62,178 nucleotides of DNA from JACNKJ01 sp964440095 (GTDB lineage Bacteria > Krumholzibacteriota > Krumholzibacteriia > JACNKJ01): assembly GCA_964440095.1 (NCBI GenBank), contig CAYTPZ010000008.1, positions 1 through 62,178 of the forward strand, written 5' to 3'. Below are positions 1-8,519 of the stretch, piece by piece (within the stretch, counting starts at the first letter, position 1; each line of letters starts with the position of its first letter). The notes below the pieces were generated by a model. That model did no database searches, was not told the origin of the DNA, and saw only the letters and a list, made by a program, of their open reading frames with translations. Made by a program: the position numbers and the translations under genes.

Positions 1-353
1 GACATTTCCCACTCCAACGATGAAGTCTCCGGGAGGAGAGGAGAGCGGGGAGGATAGAAGTAATATAGACAATCGCGGCTCACAAAACAAGTGTTATCTA
101 TAATATTAACAACGGGTTAGCGGGCACAAGGGGCACAGTTCTTGCCACCGAAAACAGACAAAAAGTCCACCCGGGTGGACGCCGGAACAAGCCGCACTCG
201 GCGCGAAAGCAAAGAGCCGAAAACGGTGAATCATGGCTCGCTACACTCATGAAACCTGGAAGAGCCAATCTCGTCTAGTTGCTGGCAATGCAAGGGCGAC
301 AACCAGAGATGGTGGCTTGAAGATCATAGTCCTTACATGTGCCAAGATTATCC
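1..353. other. Non-coding stretch at the window edge
   Basis: No convincing gene was found on either strand. There is an AT-rich patch with a TATAAT at 99-104 but no matching -35 box, and a palindrome at 165-180 described separately. The gene this region belongs to may lie outside the window. Confidence 0.5.
159..180 (-). terminator. Palindrome with T-run, terminator-like on the minus strand
   Basis: GTCCACCCGGGTGGAC (165-180) is a perfect 16-base palindrome. Read on the minus strand it is followed by five T. It could form a hairpin with a CCGG loop and act as an intrinsic terminator, but no minus-strand gene lies upstream of it, so an operator role is equally possible. Confidence 0.3.
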
Positions 354-402
354 TTGACCCCAATGACTACAAAGTGTAGTTGATAGACTACGTATTGTAG
401 TC
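354..402 (+). promoter_or_regulatory. Promoter with two ACTAC-N5-GTAGT operators
   Basis: TTGACC (354-359) is a -35 candidate; the matching -10 (TAGTTG, 377-382) is weak. Two near-identical palindromes cover it: ACTAC-AAAGT-GTAGT (366-380) and GACTAC-GTATT-GTAGTC (386-402). Their centres lie 21 bp apart, two helical turns, so two dimers would sit on the same DNA face. The ribosome binding site GAGG (413-416) follows before the ATG at 422. The obvious candidate ligand is the winged-helix domain of the first gene, which would make this autoregulation. Confidence 0.6.
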
Positions 403-421
403 ATATTGGCGCGAGGATCTC

Positions 422-1036
422 ATGTCCGAAAAACCTAGTACAACTCATTCTCTGGCAAGTCTTTTCCCAAGCCAAGTTGTCCTGGACGTCCTGACGCTTT
501 TGTTGCTTCACCAGAGACAGGAATTCTATCAACGGGAAATTTCCGAGCGAACAGGGTCCGGCGCCATTCAGGTGCAAAGAGCCTTGAAGCGCATCATGAG
601 CGCAGGACTTGTCTTGAGTGCTCGCCGGGGAAATCGTGTCTACTATACCTCCAACACAAGGCATCCTGCTCACGAGGATTTGAAGCGAGTGCTGATCAAG
701 ACCGTCGCCTTCGGCGATCAGTTACGTGACCGGTTGAAGCCATTCAGCAAACAAATCCACTTGGCCTTCATCTTCGGTTCAATGGCTGCAGGCACTGAGC
801 GGTCGGGCAGCGATGTTGATTTGCTTATCGTCGGGCAACTGACATCGCGAGAGGTTGCCAAAGTACTGGGCCCGCTGGGTCGCGAAATGGACAGAGAATT
901 CAACGCCACTTTGTATCCGGAGAAGGAGTTTCGCAGCAAGGCGCGAAGAGGAAATCGATTCATCGGGCAAGTGATCGGCGAACCCAAAATATGGCTCATA
1001 GGAAATGAACAAGAGCTTACAAACCTGGTTAAGTGA
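422..1036 (+). CDS. Winged-helix / minimal nucleotidyltransferase (MNT-type) protein
   Basis: The 204-residue protein has an N-terminal winged helix (about residues 15-80, with a basic wing ending RRGNRVYY) and a C-terminal Pol-beta-like nucleotidyltransferase domain. The domain has the signature GS (119-120) followed by SDVD (130-133), which binds metal and nucleotide. A third acidic residue is not obvious; the expected strand reads NATLYP. The gene overlaps the next gene, a HEPN protein, by 32 bases, so they are co-translated. MNT-HEPN pairs are known toxin-antitoxin modules in which the MNT protein adds AMP to a tyrosine of the HEPN RNase. Here the antitoxin-like partner also carries a DNA-binding domain, which fits the palindromes upstream. 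Function as an antitoxin is inferred. Confidence 0.75.
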   Translation: MSEKPSTTHSLASLFPSQVVLDVLTLLLLHQRQEFYQREISERTGSGAIQVQRALKRIMSAGLVLSARRGNRVYYTSNTRHPAHEDLKRVLIKTVAFGDQLRDRLKPFSKQIHLAFIFGSMAAGTERSGSDVDLLIVGQLTSREVAKVLGPLGREMDREFNATLYPEKEFRSKARRGNRFIGQVIGEPKIWLIGNEQELTNLVK

Positions 1037-1460
1037 GCGACGCCTCCGGCCGCATGATTCTTCGCGCCAGGAGATCTCGGATCTCATGGGTGTCGTGGAT
1101 AGGGACCTCGAAGATGCCTCCTTAGAACAGCTTTCCGCGGATCGTCGTTTCGCAACCGCCTACAATGCCGTTCTTCAGCTATCCACCATCGTCCTGCGAG
1201 CCAGTGGGTATCGCACGGGTGGAGCGGGGCATCATTGGATCACCTTCCAGATGCTGACCCTTCTTTTGAGTCCTCGCGAGCAAGAACGAACTGACTATTT
1301 CGACGCATGTCGTCGTAAACGAAACGCCGCCGACTACGATGCCTCGGGGGAGGTTTCCGAGGTGGAGGTGCTTGAGTTGATCGCTGAAGCGCGGGGTTTT
1401 CGAGATGCAGTCCTTGTCTGGCTCGAAGAAAAACAACCCGAGCTTGTGCCGCAGCTTTAG
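1005..1460 (+). CDS. HEPN-domain protein, putative toxin of an MNT-HEPN pair
   Basis: A 151-residue, mostly helical protein. Near the C-terminus it has RRKRNAADY (103-111), which gives an R106-x4-Y111 motif like the active-site motif of HEPN ribonucleases (R-x4-6-H or Y). The start ATG lies inside the preceding MNT gene, out of frame, a usual arrangement for such modules. If it follows the HepT model, it would be a tRNA or mRNA ribonuclease held inactive by AMPylation of Tyr. The His of the classical motif is absent, so it could instead be a non-catalytic HEPN protein. Family assignment is from motif and context only. Confidence 0.6.
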   Translation: MNKSLQTWLSERRLRPHDSSRQEISDLMGVVDRDLEDASLEQLSADRRFATAYNAVLQLSTIVLRASGYRTGGAGHHWITFQMLTLLLSPREQERTDYFDACRRKRNAADYDASGEVSEVEVLELIAEARGFRDAVLVWLEEKQPELVPQL

Positions 1461-1578
1461 TGCTGCCGGCGTGCTTCAGTCATGCGCGCAGCTCAAGTTC
1501 TTGATAAGAAAGCGCTTCTGGGAGTTCTCCTCCATTGACTCCGCCCTTTCCAACCCCTAAGCTATTCCGCTCAGACAC

Positions 1579-1598
1579 GCCGGGAATCCGGCTTTTTT
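1579..1598 (+). terminator. Short intrinsic terminator between HEPN gene and aroF
   Basis: GCCGG-GAAT-CCGGC followed by six T. It most likely ends transcripts of the MNT-HEPN module. It sits 22 bases before aroF, so an attenuator role was considered. No leader ORF rich in Trp, Phe or Tyr codons was found between 1461 and 1578. Confidence 0.6.
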
Positions 1599-1620
1599 CG
1601 ACCCACACCGGGACGTGCGC

Positions 1621-2637
1621 ATGATCATCATCCTCAAGAAAGAGGCGACCAAGGTTGAGGCCGACGAGCTTCTCGGCATTATCGAAGCCCAGGGTCTCAA
1701 GCCCCTCTACATGCCCGGCAGCGAGCGCACGGTGCTCGGCGCCCTGGGTGATGAGCGCGTGCTGTCCACCTTGAATCTCGAGGCCCATCCCTTTGTGGAC
1801 CGGCTTCTGCCCATCCTCGCTCCTTATAAGATGGTGTCGCGCGAGCTTCAGGCCCACGACACGGTGGTTGATGTGGGCGGCGTGCCTATCGGGCCGGGTC
1901 ACTTCACGGTGATCGCCGGACCCTGCTCGGTGGAAAGCGAAGAGCAGATCGTCGAATCTGCTCGCAAGGTGAAGGCCGCGGGCGGCAAGATCCTGCGCGG
2001 CGGTGCCTACAAGCCGCGATCCAGCCCCTACGCATTCCAGGGTCTCGAGGAGGAAGGCCTTCGCCTGCTTTCCACCGCGAAAGAAGAGACCGGCCTGCCC
2101 ATCGTCACCGAAATCATCGACGTGCACGACATCGACATAGTGGCCAAACATGCCGACATGTTCCAGGTCGGCGCCCGCAACATGCAGAACTTCCGCCTGC
2201 TGCGCGAACTGGGCAAGTCGCGCAAGCCGGTCTTTCTCAAGCGCGGCATGAGCGCGGGTTACAACGACCTGCTCATGAGCGCCGAGTACATTCTCAGCGA
2301 GGGCAATCCCAATGTGGTGCTCTGCGAGCGCGGCGTGAAAACCTTCATCACCGGAACTCGCAATACGCTCGACCTGAACGCCGTGCCCTACCTGAAATCG
2401 AAAACGCATCTGCCGGTGGTGGTCGATCCCAGCCACGGCACCGGCATCCGCGAAATGGTGCTGCCTATGAGCAAGGCCGCGCTGGCCGCCGGCGCCGACG
2501 GGCTCATGGTCGAGATGCACCCTCACCCCGACCAGGCGCTCAGCGACGGTATGCAGTCGCTCTTTCCCGAACAGTTCGTTAAGCTGATGGAAGTCATCCG
2601 CCGCTACGCCGAGCTGGAGGGCCGGATCCTGCCATGA
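1621..2637 (+). CDS. aroF: 3-deoxy-7-phosphoheptulonate synthase (DAHP synthase, type I-beta)
   Basis: Catalyses phosphoenolpyruvate plus erythrose 4-phosphate to DAHP, the first step of the shikimate pathway, in the cytoplasm. The 338-residue protein has the ferredoxin-like N-terminal regulatory domain (MIIILKKEATK, about residues 1-70) followed by the barrel with AGPCSVES, KPRSSPYAFQG, VGARNMQNFRLL and DPSHGTG. A GTG at 1615 is in frame, but GGGA at 1610-1613 is seven bases from the ATG at 1621, so the ATG is preferred. Its stop overlaps the trpE start as ATGA. Placing aroF first in a trp operon ties shikimate entry to tryptophan output. Confidence 0.93.
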   Translation: MIIILKKEATKVEADELLGIIEAQGLKPLYMPGSERTVLGALGDERVLSTLNLEAHPFVDRLLPILAPYKMVSRELQAHDTVVDVGGVPIGPGHFTVIAGPCSVESEEQIVESARKVKAAGGKILRGGAYKPRSSPYAFQGLEEEGLRLLSTAKEETGLPIVTEIIDVHDIDIVAKHADMFQVGARNMQNFRLLRELGKSRKPVFLKRGMSAGYNDLLMSAEYILSEGNPNVVLCERGVKTFITGTRNTLDLNAVPYLKSKTHLPVVVDPSHGTGIREMVLPMSKAALAAGADGLMVEMHPHPDQALSDGMQSLFPEQFVKLMEVIRRYAELEGRILP

Positions 2638-4205
2638 ACACTGTCGCCGCGGGAAGGGCAAAGCCCCTGAGCAAAGTCCTTCCCGGGGCTGTGGATCCCC
2701 TGCGCCTGTTCAGTGCCCTGTCTGCTTCGGGCAAGCATCCCCACGCATTTCTACTTGAGTCGGCCGACGTACACAGCGGCAACGCCGAACGCAGCCTTGG
2801 CTGCGCCGATCCCTGTCTGAAGCTTTCCGGTCGCGGCCGCAAATTCGAAATGCTCGCACTGAATCGCACGGGCGAGAAAATGCTGGCGACGATGGCACCC
2901 GCCCTGGGCTTCGCCTTCGAACTCGAAGTGGAGGCAAAGCGCATCGGCGGTACCCTTCCCGAGCCGCGCGAAGGCCTGGAAGAGCGCGAACGATTGCGCG
3001 AGCCCGGTCCCATGGATCTGCTGCGCGCGCTCAAGAACGCCTTCGTTCCCGACTCAGGCGCGGGCTTCCCCCCGGGTGGACTCTTCGGCGCTTTCGCCTA
3101 CGACTTCATCGATCAGTTCGAAGCCTTGCCCCAAGACCAGGCCGATCCGCATCCCGTGCCGGACTACCTCTTCTACTTCGCCGATCACTTCTTCCTGGTG
3201 GATCACATTCACGATCGCACCGTGCTGGTGGCCACGGCCTTGGGCCTGCCTGAATCCGAAGAAGAATTCGCGCGCGCGCAGGAACTTCTGCGCTACATGG
3301 AAGAGACGGCCCAAAGTGCACCGGCCCTCAATGATCTTCCTGCCCCGCCCATGTCGGCAGCCGCGAACACCGATTTGTCCGACGCCGAATACGAGGCTGT
3401 GGTGGATCGCCTGAAGGAACACATTCTCGCCGGCGACGTTTTTCAAATCGTACCCTCGCGCAGTTTCGAAGCGCCCGCCAAGGAAGAAGCACTCACCACC
3501 TATCGTCGCCTTCGCGCCTTGAACCCCAGCCCCTACATGTTCTTCCTGAGAATGGAAGAGAACACCTTGCTCGGCGCATCGCCCGAAACCGCACTAAAGG
3601 TGTCGGGCGGCCGCGCGGAAATTCGTCCCATCGCTGGAACCAAGCCGCGCGGATTGCGCGATGGGGTTATCGACGAAGACCTTGACGCGCGCTACGAGGC
3701 TGAACTCAAACTCGATGCCAAGGAACTGGCCGAGCACGTCATGCTGGTGGACCTCGCCCGCAACGATGTGGCTCGCGTCAGTCGCGCCGGCACGCGCAGG
3801 GTGGACCGGCTCTTCACCGTGGAGAAATACAGCCACGTGCAACATCTGGTGAGCAGCGTCAGCGGCGAGTTGCGCGAAGATCTCGATCCGCTTCACGCCT
3901 ACCTCGCCACTATGAACATGGCCACGCTCACCGGCGCGCCCAAGGTCGAAGCCATGCGCCTGCTTCGCAAAACCGAACGCACGCGTCGCGGCTTCTACGG
4001 CGGCTCGGTGGGCTACTGGATGCTCGACGGCGACTTCGACACCTGCATCGTCATTCGCTCCCTACATCTCACCGGCAGTCGCGCCATCGCTCGCGCCGGC
4101 GCCGGCGTGGTCTTCGACTCGGTGCCCGAACGCGAGGCCGACGAAACCCGCCGCAAGGCCGCCGCGCCACTAGCTGCGCTGGGCCTCACAAAGGAGGGGG
4201 CATGA
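2634..4205 (+). CDS. trpE: Anthranilate synthase component I
   Basis: Forms anthranilate from chorismate using ammonia delivered by TrpG. The 523-residue length is normal. The N-terminal part carries FLLES, the region that forms the tryptophan feedback site in the family. The chorismate-binding domain shows GASPETALKV, IRPIAGTKPRG, LVDLARNDVARVS and GAPKVEAMRLL. The start overlaps the aroF stop (ATGA) and the stop overlaps trpG (ATGA), so translation is coupled across all three genes. Feedback inhibition by Trp is expected from the family, not shown here. Confidence 0.95.
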   Translation: MNTVAAGRAKPLSKVLPGAVDPLRLFSALSASGKHPHAFLLESADVHSGNAERSLGCADPCLKLSGRGRKFEMLALNRTGEKMLATMAPALGFAFELEVEAKRIGGTLPEPREGLEERERLREPGPMDLLRALKNAFVPDSGAGFPPGGLFGAFAYDFIDQFEALPQDQADPHPVPDYLFYFADHFFLVDHIHDRTVLVATALGLPESEEEFARAQELLRYMEETAQSAPALNDLPAPPMSAAANTDLSDAEYEAVVDRLKEHILAGDVFQIVPSRSFEAPAKEEALTTYRRLRALNPSPYMFFLRMEENTLLGASPETALKVSGGRAEIRPIAGTKPRGLRDGVIDEDLDARYEAELKLDAKELAEHVMLVDLARNDVARVSRAGTRRVDRLFTVEKYSHVQHLVSSVSGELREDLDPLHAYLATMNMATLTGAPKVEAMRLLRKTERTRRGFYGGSVGYWMLDGDFDTCIVIRSLHLTGSRAIARAGAGVVFDSVPEREADETRRKAAAPLAALGLTKEGA

Positions 4206-4780
4206 AGATACTCTTCCTGGATAACTTTGATTCCTTCAGTTGGAATCTCGTGGACGAATTCGAAAAGCGCGGGCACGAGGTGCTGGTTTATCGCAACGAC
4301 GTGTCGCTGGAACAATTGCGCGCTGTCGAAGCCGAAGCGAAACCGAAACTTCTCGTGATCTCGCCCGGGCCCTCCACGCCCGATCGCGCGGGCGTCTGCA
4401 CGGAAGCCCTGCTCGATTTCGCCACACGCATGCCGGTCTTCGGCGTGTGCTTGGGGCTGCAGGTCATGGTGGAGGCCTGGGGCGGCCGCGTGGGCCGCGC
4501 GCACGAAGTGGTGCACGGCAAGGCCAGTGCTGTTGCGCACGACAGCCGCGGCGTCTTCGATGGGCTGGCCAGCCCTATGGCCGTGGGTCGCTATCACAGT
4601 TTGGTGGGGCTTGAAATTCCCGACGTGCTTGAAGTGAGTGCGCAATTGAACGGGCTCGTCATGGCCGCGCGTCATCGTGAGCTGCCGGTGGAAGGCGTGC
4701 AGTTTCATCCCGAAAGTATTTTGACGCCCACGGGCGGGCTCATCATCGATCGCGTGTTAACGCTGGCGGAGGAGTACTAA
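4202..4780 (+). CDS. trpG: Anthranilate synthase component II, glutamine amidotransferase
   Basis: A class I glutaminase of 192 residues that supplies ammonia to TrpE. The catalytic triad is visible: Cys83 in GVCLGLQ, His169 and Glu171 in VQFHPES. The usual motif is GVCLGHQ; here the residue after the glycine is Leu rather than His, a small deviation outside the triad. It overlaps trpE by four bases and its TAA shares one base with the trpD ATG (TAATG). It could also serve para-aminobenzoate synthesis, as shared TrpG/PabA proteins do, but no pabB is nearby. Confidence 0.94.
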   Translation: MKILFLDNFDSFSWNLVDEFEKRGHEVLVYRNDVSLEQLRAVEAEAKPKLLVISPGPSTPDRAGVCTEALLDFATRMPVFGVCLGLQVMVEAWGGRVGRAHEVVHGKASAVAHDSRGVFDGLASPMAVGRYHSLVGLEIPDVLEVSAQLNGLVMAARHRELPVEGVQFHPESILTPTGGLIIDRVLTLAEEY

Positions 4781-5793
4781 TGGAAACGATTCTCGGCAAA
4801 CTCTACGGCGGCGAAAATCTTTCCTTCGATGAAACTCGCGAAGTGCTCGGCGCCATCATGGCCGGCGGCATGGAGCACGATGACATCGCCAAGATTCTCC
4901 TCGCGCTGAAGGAAAAAGGCGAGACGCCTGCAGAAATCGCCGGCGCCGCCCGCGCGCTTCAAGACGCGGCCCTTCCCGTGAAATGCGATCGCCGTCCCCT
5001 GCTCGACACCTGCGGAACCGGCGGCGATGGATCGGGAAGCATCAACATTTCCACGGCCTCGGCCATCGCGCTTGCGGCCAGCGGTGTGGCGGTGGCCAAG
5101 CATGGCAATCGCGCGATTTCATCCAAGAGTGGTAGTGCCGACGTACTCGAAGCCTTGGGGATTAAACTCGATTTGGAACCCGCGTCCAACGAACAGTTGC
5201 TGGAAGACCTTGGCATCGCCTTCCTCTTCGCGCCGCGCTATCACCGCGCCATGAAGGAAGTCATGCCAGTGCGCCAGGCCTTGGCAACGAAGACCATCTT
5301 TAATCTTATCGGACCCTTGAGCAATCCCGCGCGACCCAGCGCGCAGGTGCTGGGTGTGTCACGCGAGGACCTGCTGGTACCCATGGCCGAGGCCCTTCGC
5401 GATATGAAACTGGAACACGCCTTCGTGGTGCATGGCGCCGGCATGGATGAGCTCGGCCTTCACGGTACCAATCGCATTGTGAAGCTGGAGGGCGGAGAAC
5501 TCAGTGAAATCGATCTTGCTCCGGCAGACTTGGGCGTTGCACCCATCGATGCGTCGGAACTAGCCGGCGGCGACGCCGAAACCAATGCCGCCATGCTACT
5601 TGAAATTCTCGGCGGGCGCGACACAGGCGCACGCGCGCAGGCTGTTGCCATCAACGTGGGGGCGGGCTTCATTCTTGCCGGTCACGAAAAGGGCTGGTCG
5701 GCGGCTTACGAGCGTGGTTTAGATATTCTCGCCAGCGGCGCAGCCGAAGGCCTGCTGAAACGATGGGCGGAAGCGAGCAAGGATCTGTCATGA
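4780..5793 (+). CDS. trpD: Anthranilate phosphoribosyltransferase
   Basis: Transfers the phosphoribosyl group from PRPP to anthranilate. 337 residues, normal length. The PRPP-binding loop GTGGDGSGSINIS and the following KHGNRAISSKSGSAD are intact, as are the family residues around RYHRAMK and RPAS-type downstream segments. It is coupled to trpG by TAATG and to trpC by ATGA (5790-5793). It is not fused to trpG, unlike in enterobacteria. Confidence 0.95.
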   Translation: METILGKLYGGENLSFDETREVLGAIMAGGMEHDDIAKILLALKEKGETPAEIAGAARALQDAALPVKCDRRPLLDTCGTGGDGSGSINISTASAIALAASGVAVAKHGNRAISSKSGSADVLEALGIKLDLEPASNEQLLEDLGIAFLFAPRYHRAMKEVMPVRQALATKTIFNLIGPLSNPARPSAQVLGVSREDLLVPMAEALRDMKLEHAFVVHGAGMDELGLHGTNRIVKLEGGELSEIDLAPADLGVAPIDASELAGGDAETNAAMLLEILGGRDTGARAQAVAINVGAGFILAGHEKGWSAAYERGLDILASGAAEGLLKRWAEASKDLS

Positions 5794-7154
5794 GCAGCGT
5801 CTTAGACAAAATTCTCGAAGCTAAGCGCGCCGAAGTGGCGGAGCTCAAGGCAGCCTACCCGAAATACGAAGACCTTACACTTTCTGATCGCGATTTTCGA
5901 GCGGCGCTTGCCGCACCCGGTCGACGCTTCATCATGGAAGTAAAGAAGGCCAGCCCTTCCCGCGGTAACATTCGCGCCGACCTGCGCCTGGAAGAATTGC
6001 TGCCCCTCTACGATCGTCATGCCGACGCGGTGAGCGTTCTCACCGACGGTCAGTTCTTCGGCGGATGCGCGGACGACTTGAAACGTGCGCGGCGCATTAC
6101 CAGTCTACCTTTGCTTCGTAAAGACTTTATCGTGGATGCCTGGCAGATCGACGAGTCCCGTCACCTGGGCGCCGACGCCATTCTGCTCATCGTAGGAGCC
6201 TTGAACGATAGTGAGCTTATCGCCTTTCGAGAACACGCGGAGAGCCTGAACATGGATGCCCTCGTCGAGGTTCACGATGAAGATGAACTCGCTCGCGCTC
6301 TCGCATTCGGCGCGAAGATTATCGGCGTGAATAATCGCGACCTTCGCAACTTGACCACTGATCTCGCCAACACCGAGCGACTGGCGCCGATGATTCCAGG
6401 CGACATCCTCACGATCACCGAATCGGGCGTGGAGTCGCGCGGCGACGTGCTGCGTCTTTCGGGCAAGACCGACGCCTACCTCATCGGTTCCTCAATACTC
6501 GCCGCCGAAAACATGGCGGCCAAGGTGAAGGAACTTGCCTACGGCCCGGTGAAAATCTGCGGCATCACTCGCCGTAGCGATGCGCTCATGGCCCTGGACG
6601 CCGGCGCCACCTGGCTGGGTTTTATTTTCCATCCGTCCAGCCCGCGCGCGGTCACCGTGGATCAGTGCCTCGAAATCACGCGAGGATTGCCCGGCCTCAA
6701 GATCGGCGTCTTCGTGGATCAGAAGGTGGAGGAGATCGTGAAGATCGCCCGTCGCTGCGCCCTGCACGGCGTGCAGGTACACGGGGCGCATCGCGAAGAC
6801 GCCATTCGCTATCTGAAGAGCCACCTCGATGGCGTCTTCGTCACCTGGGCCTTGCCCGTGGCGGATGCCGCGCCTGAAATTCCCGATGTGCCCGCCGACT
6901 ACTTCTTGCTCGATACCGCCAGCCCGCAGCAGGGCGGCAGTGGGCGCAGTTTCAATTGGGATTTACTCGCGAGGCTCGACCGCGCATTCCTCGCGCAGCG
7001 CGTTTTTCTGGCGGGAGGCATCGGGCCGGCGAATGTGACGGAAGCCGCCGGGGTGGGGGCCTACGCCCTGGACCTGGCCAGCGGCGTGGAGTCTTCACCG
7101 GGCCAGAAGGACGGCGAGAAGTTGTCGGCGCTCTTCGCGGCCCTACGATCCTGA
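5790..7154 (+). CDS. trpCF: Fused indole-3-glycerol-phosphate synthase / phosphoribosylanthranilate isomerase
   Basis: A two-barrel protein of 454 residues. Residues 1 to about 250 are the TrpC barrel (MEVKKASPSRG, LLRKDFIVD, LVEVHDEDEL, GVNNRDL, TESGV, GSSI). From about residue 252 (GPVKICGITR) the TrpF barrel follows (GFIFHPSSPRAV, LLDT, GGIGPANV). They catalyse two consecutive steps, isomerisation then ring closure. The frame is open from 5763, but the ATG at 5790 that overlaps the trpD stop as ATGA begins the usual MSSVLDKIL N-terminus. C-F order fusions occur in several lineages. It is the last gene before the regulatory gap. Confidence 0.95.
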   Translation: MSSVLDKILEAKRAEVAELKAAYPKYEDLTLSDRDFRAALAAPGRRFIMEVKKASPSRGNIRADLRLEELLPLYDRHADAVSVLTDGQFFGGCADDLKRARRITSLPLLRKDFIVDAWQIDESRHLGADAILLIVGALNDSELIAFREHAESLNMDALVEVHDEDELARALAFGAKIIGVNNRDLRNLTTDLANTERLAPMIPGDILTITESGVESRGDVLRLSGKTDAYLIGSSILAAENMAAKVKELAYGPVKICGITRRSDALMALDAGATWLGFIFHPSSPRAVTVDQCLEITRGLPGLKIGVFVDQKVEEIVKIARRCALHGVQVHGAHREDAIRYLKSHLDGVFVTWALPVADAAPEIPDVPADYFLLDTASPQQGGSGRSFNWDLLARLDRAFLAQRVFLAGGIGPANVTEAAGVGAYALDLASGVESSPGQKDGEKLSALFAALRS

Positions 7155-7155
7155 T

Positions 7156-7175
7156 GATTGTACCCGGGTACAATC
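7156..7175. promoter_or_regulatory. Perfect 20-bp palindrome after trpCF
   Basis: GATTGTACCCGGGTACAATC begins two bases after the trpCF stop codon. It has no unpaired loop and no T-run, so a protein-binding operator is more likely than a terminator. It does not match the enterobacterial TrpR operator. A candidate site for control of trpB-trpA. Confidence 0.5.
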
Positions 7176-7209
7176 GCGGTTGATCATCTGTACTGACTTT
7201 GCAAAACCC

Positions 7210-7272
7210 TCTGGATATCAAGTAAATAGTCTTGATTATGTCAAAAACAAGCCAATAGCCCTGATATCCAGA
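7210..7272. promoter_or_regulatory. Inverted repeat TCTGGATATCA...TGATATCCAGA upstream of trpB
   Basis: Two perfect 11-base arms (7210-7220 and 7262-7272) are separated by 41 bases of AT-rich DNA. The second arm ends 20 bases before the trpB start, just ahead of the ribosome binding site AAGAGGG (7281-7287). It could be a paired operator that loops DNA, or a long-range RNA stem in a trpB leader. No strong -35/-10 pair was found between the arms (TTGATT at 7232 lacks a good -10). Confidence 0.5.
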
Positions 7273-7292
7273 TAGATTTAAAGAGGGCCACC

Positions 7293-8519
7293 ATGCGCCA
7301 AGACGGTCGATTCGGATCCTTCGGCGGGTTCTATGTACCCGAAATCCTCATGCCCGCCCTTACCGAGTTGGAATCGGCCTGGCTGGATGCGCGCAAGGAT
7401 CCCGAGTTCAAGGCCGAACTCAAGCGCCTACTGGCCGAGTATGCAGGGCGGCCCACGCCCATCACTCTCTGTGAAAATCTGAGCGCGCGGCTTGGCTGGT
7501 CCATCGTGCTCAAGCGCGAAGACCTGGTTCATGGCGGCGCGCACAAAACCAATCAGGTGTTGGGGCAGGCTCTCCTCGCCAAACGCATGGGCAAGAAACG
7601 GCTCATCGCCGAGACGGGCGCAGGGCAGCACGGCGTCGCCACGGCCATGATGGGCGCGCTCTTCAATCTGAAAACCGACATCTACATGGGCGCCGTCGAT
7701 GTGGAGCGCCAGGCCCTCAACGTATTCCGCATGCGCCTCATGGGTGCCCGCGTGATTCCAGTGGACAGCGGCAGCGCCACGCTGAAGGACGCCATCAACG
7801 AAGCCCTTCGCGATTGGGCCACTAATGTTCGCGACACGCATTACTTGCTGGGTACCGTCGCCGGTCCGCATCCTTATCCTAAAATGGTGGCCGACTTTCA
7901 GCGCGTCATCGGCAAAGAAGCGCGAGCACAATTCAAGAAGCGATTCGGCGGCACGCCGCGTGCGGTGGTCGCCTGTGTGGGCGGCGGCAGCAACGCCATC
8001 GGTCTCTTCAAAGATTTCATCCCCAGCGGGGCCTCGCTCTACGGTGTGGAACCTGCTGGCGAAGGTTTGCGCAGGGGCAAACACGGCGCCACCCTCGGCA
8101 AAGGTTCGCCGGGTATCCTGCATGGCGCGCGAAGTTATCTGTTGCAGGACGAACATGGACAGATCACCGAAACCCATAGCGTAAGCGCGGGGCTCGACTA
8201 CCCAGGCGTGGGGCCAGAGCATTCCTACTTGAAAGACCTGGAGCGCGCCGAATACTTCGCCGTGACCGATCGCGAAGCTCTCGATGCCTTTCACCTGCTG
8301 TCCGAAACCGAAGGCATCGTACCCGCACTGGAGAGTGCTCATGCGGTGGCCGGTGCCGTGAAGCTGGCGCGAAAATTCAGGCGCGAAACCGGCGGCAAGA
8401 AAACAGCTTGGCGCGAGCGCATGGGTGAGGCGATCTTGATCGGTCTATCCGGTCGCGGAGACAAAGACATGGAAACCGCTCGCCACCACTTCCCCGAACT
8501 TGACGGAGGTGGAAAATGA
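7293..8519 (+). CDS. trpB: Tryptophan synthase beta chain
   Basis: Condenses indole with serine, with pyridoxal phosphate bound to Lys85 in HGGAHKTNQ. The phosphate-binding CVGGGSNAIG and the GAGQHGVATA motif are present. The 408-residue length and GGFYVPE start fit the TrpB1 class that works in complex with TrpA. Unlike the tightly overlapped upstream trp genes, it is preceded by 138 bases with two inverted repeats, so it probably has its own promoter or control point. AAGAGGG is five bases before the ATG. The stop overlaps trpA as ATGA. Confidence 0.96.
   Translation: MRQDGRFGSFGGFYVPEILMPALTELESAWLDARKDPEFKAELKRLLAEYAGRPTPITLCENLSARLGWSIVLKREDLVHGGAHKTNQVLGQALLAKRMGKKRLIAETGAGQHGVATAMMGALFNLKTDIYMGAVDVERQALNVFRMRLMGARVIPVDSGSATLKDAINEALRDWATNVRDTHYLLGTVAGPHPYPKMVADFQRVIGKEARAQFKKRFGGTPRAVVACVGGGSNAIGLFKDFIPSGASLYGVEPAGEGLRRGKHGATLGKGSPGILHGARSYLLQDEHGQITETHSVSAGLDYPGVGPEHSYLKDLERAEYFAVTDREALDAFHLLSETEGIVPALESAHAVAGAVKLARKFRRETGGKKTAWRERMGEAILIGLSGRGDKDMETARHHFPELDGGGK

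Noticed and set aside
1461..1620. Trp attenuator before aroF-trpE
   Set aside because: A short terminator is present, but ORFs ahead of it contain no Trp run and no convincing anti-terminator; ending the HEPN transcript is simpler.
1480..2661. 393-codon open frame opposite aroF
   Set aside because: Antisense shadow of a clear aroF gene in GC-rich DNA, with His/Gly/Val-rich composition typical of shadows.
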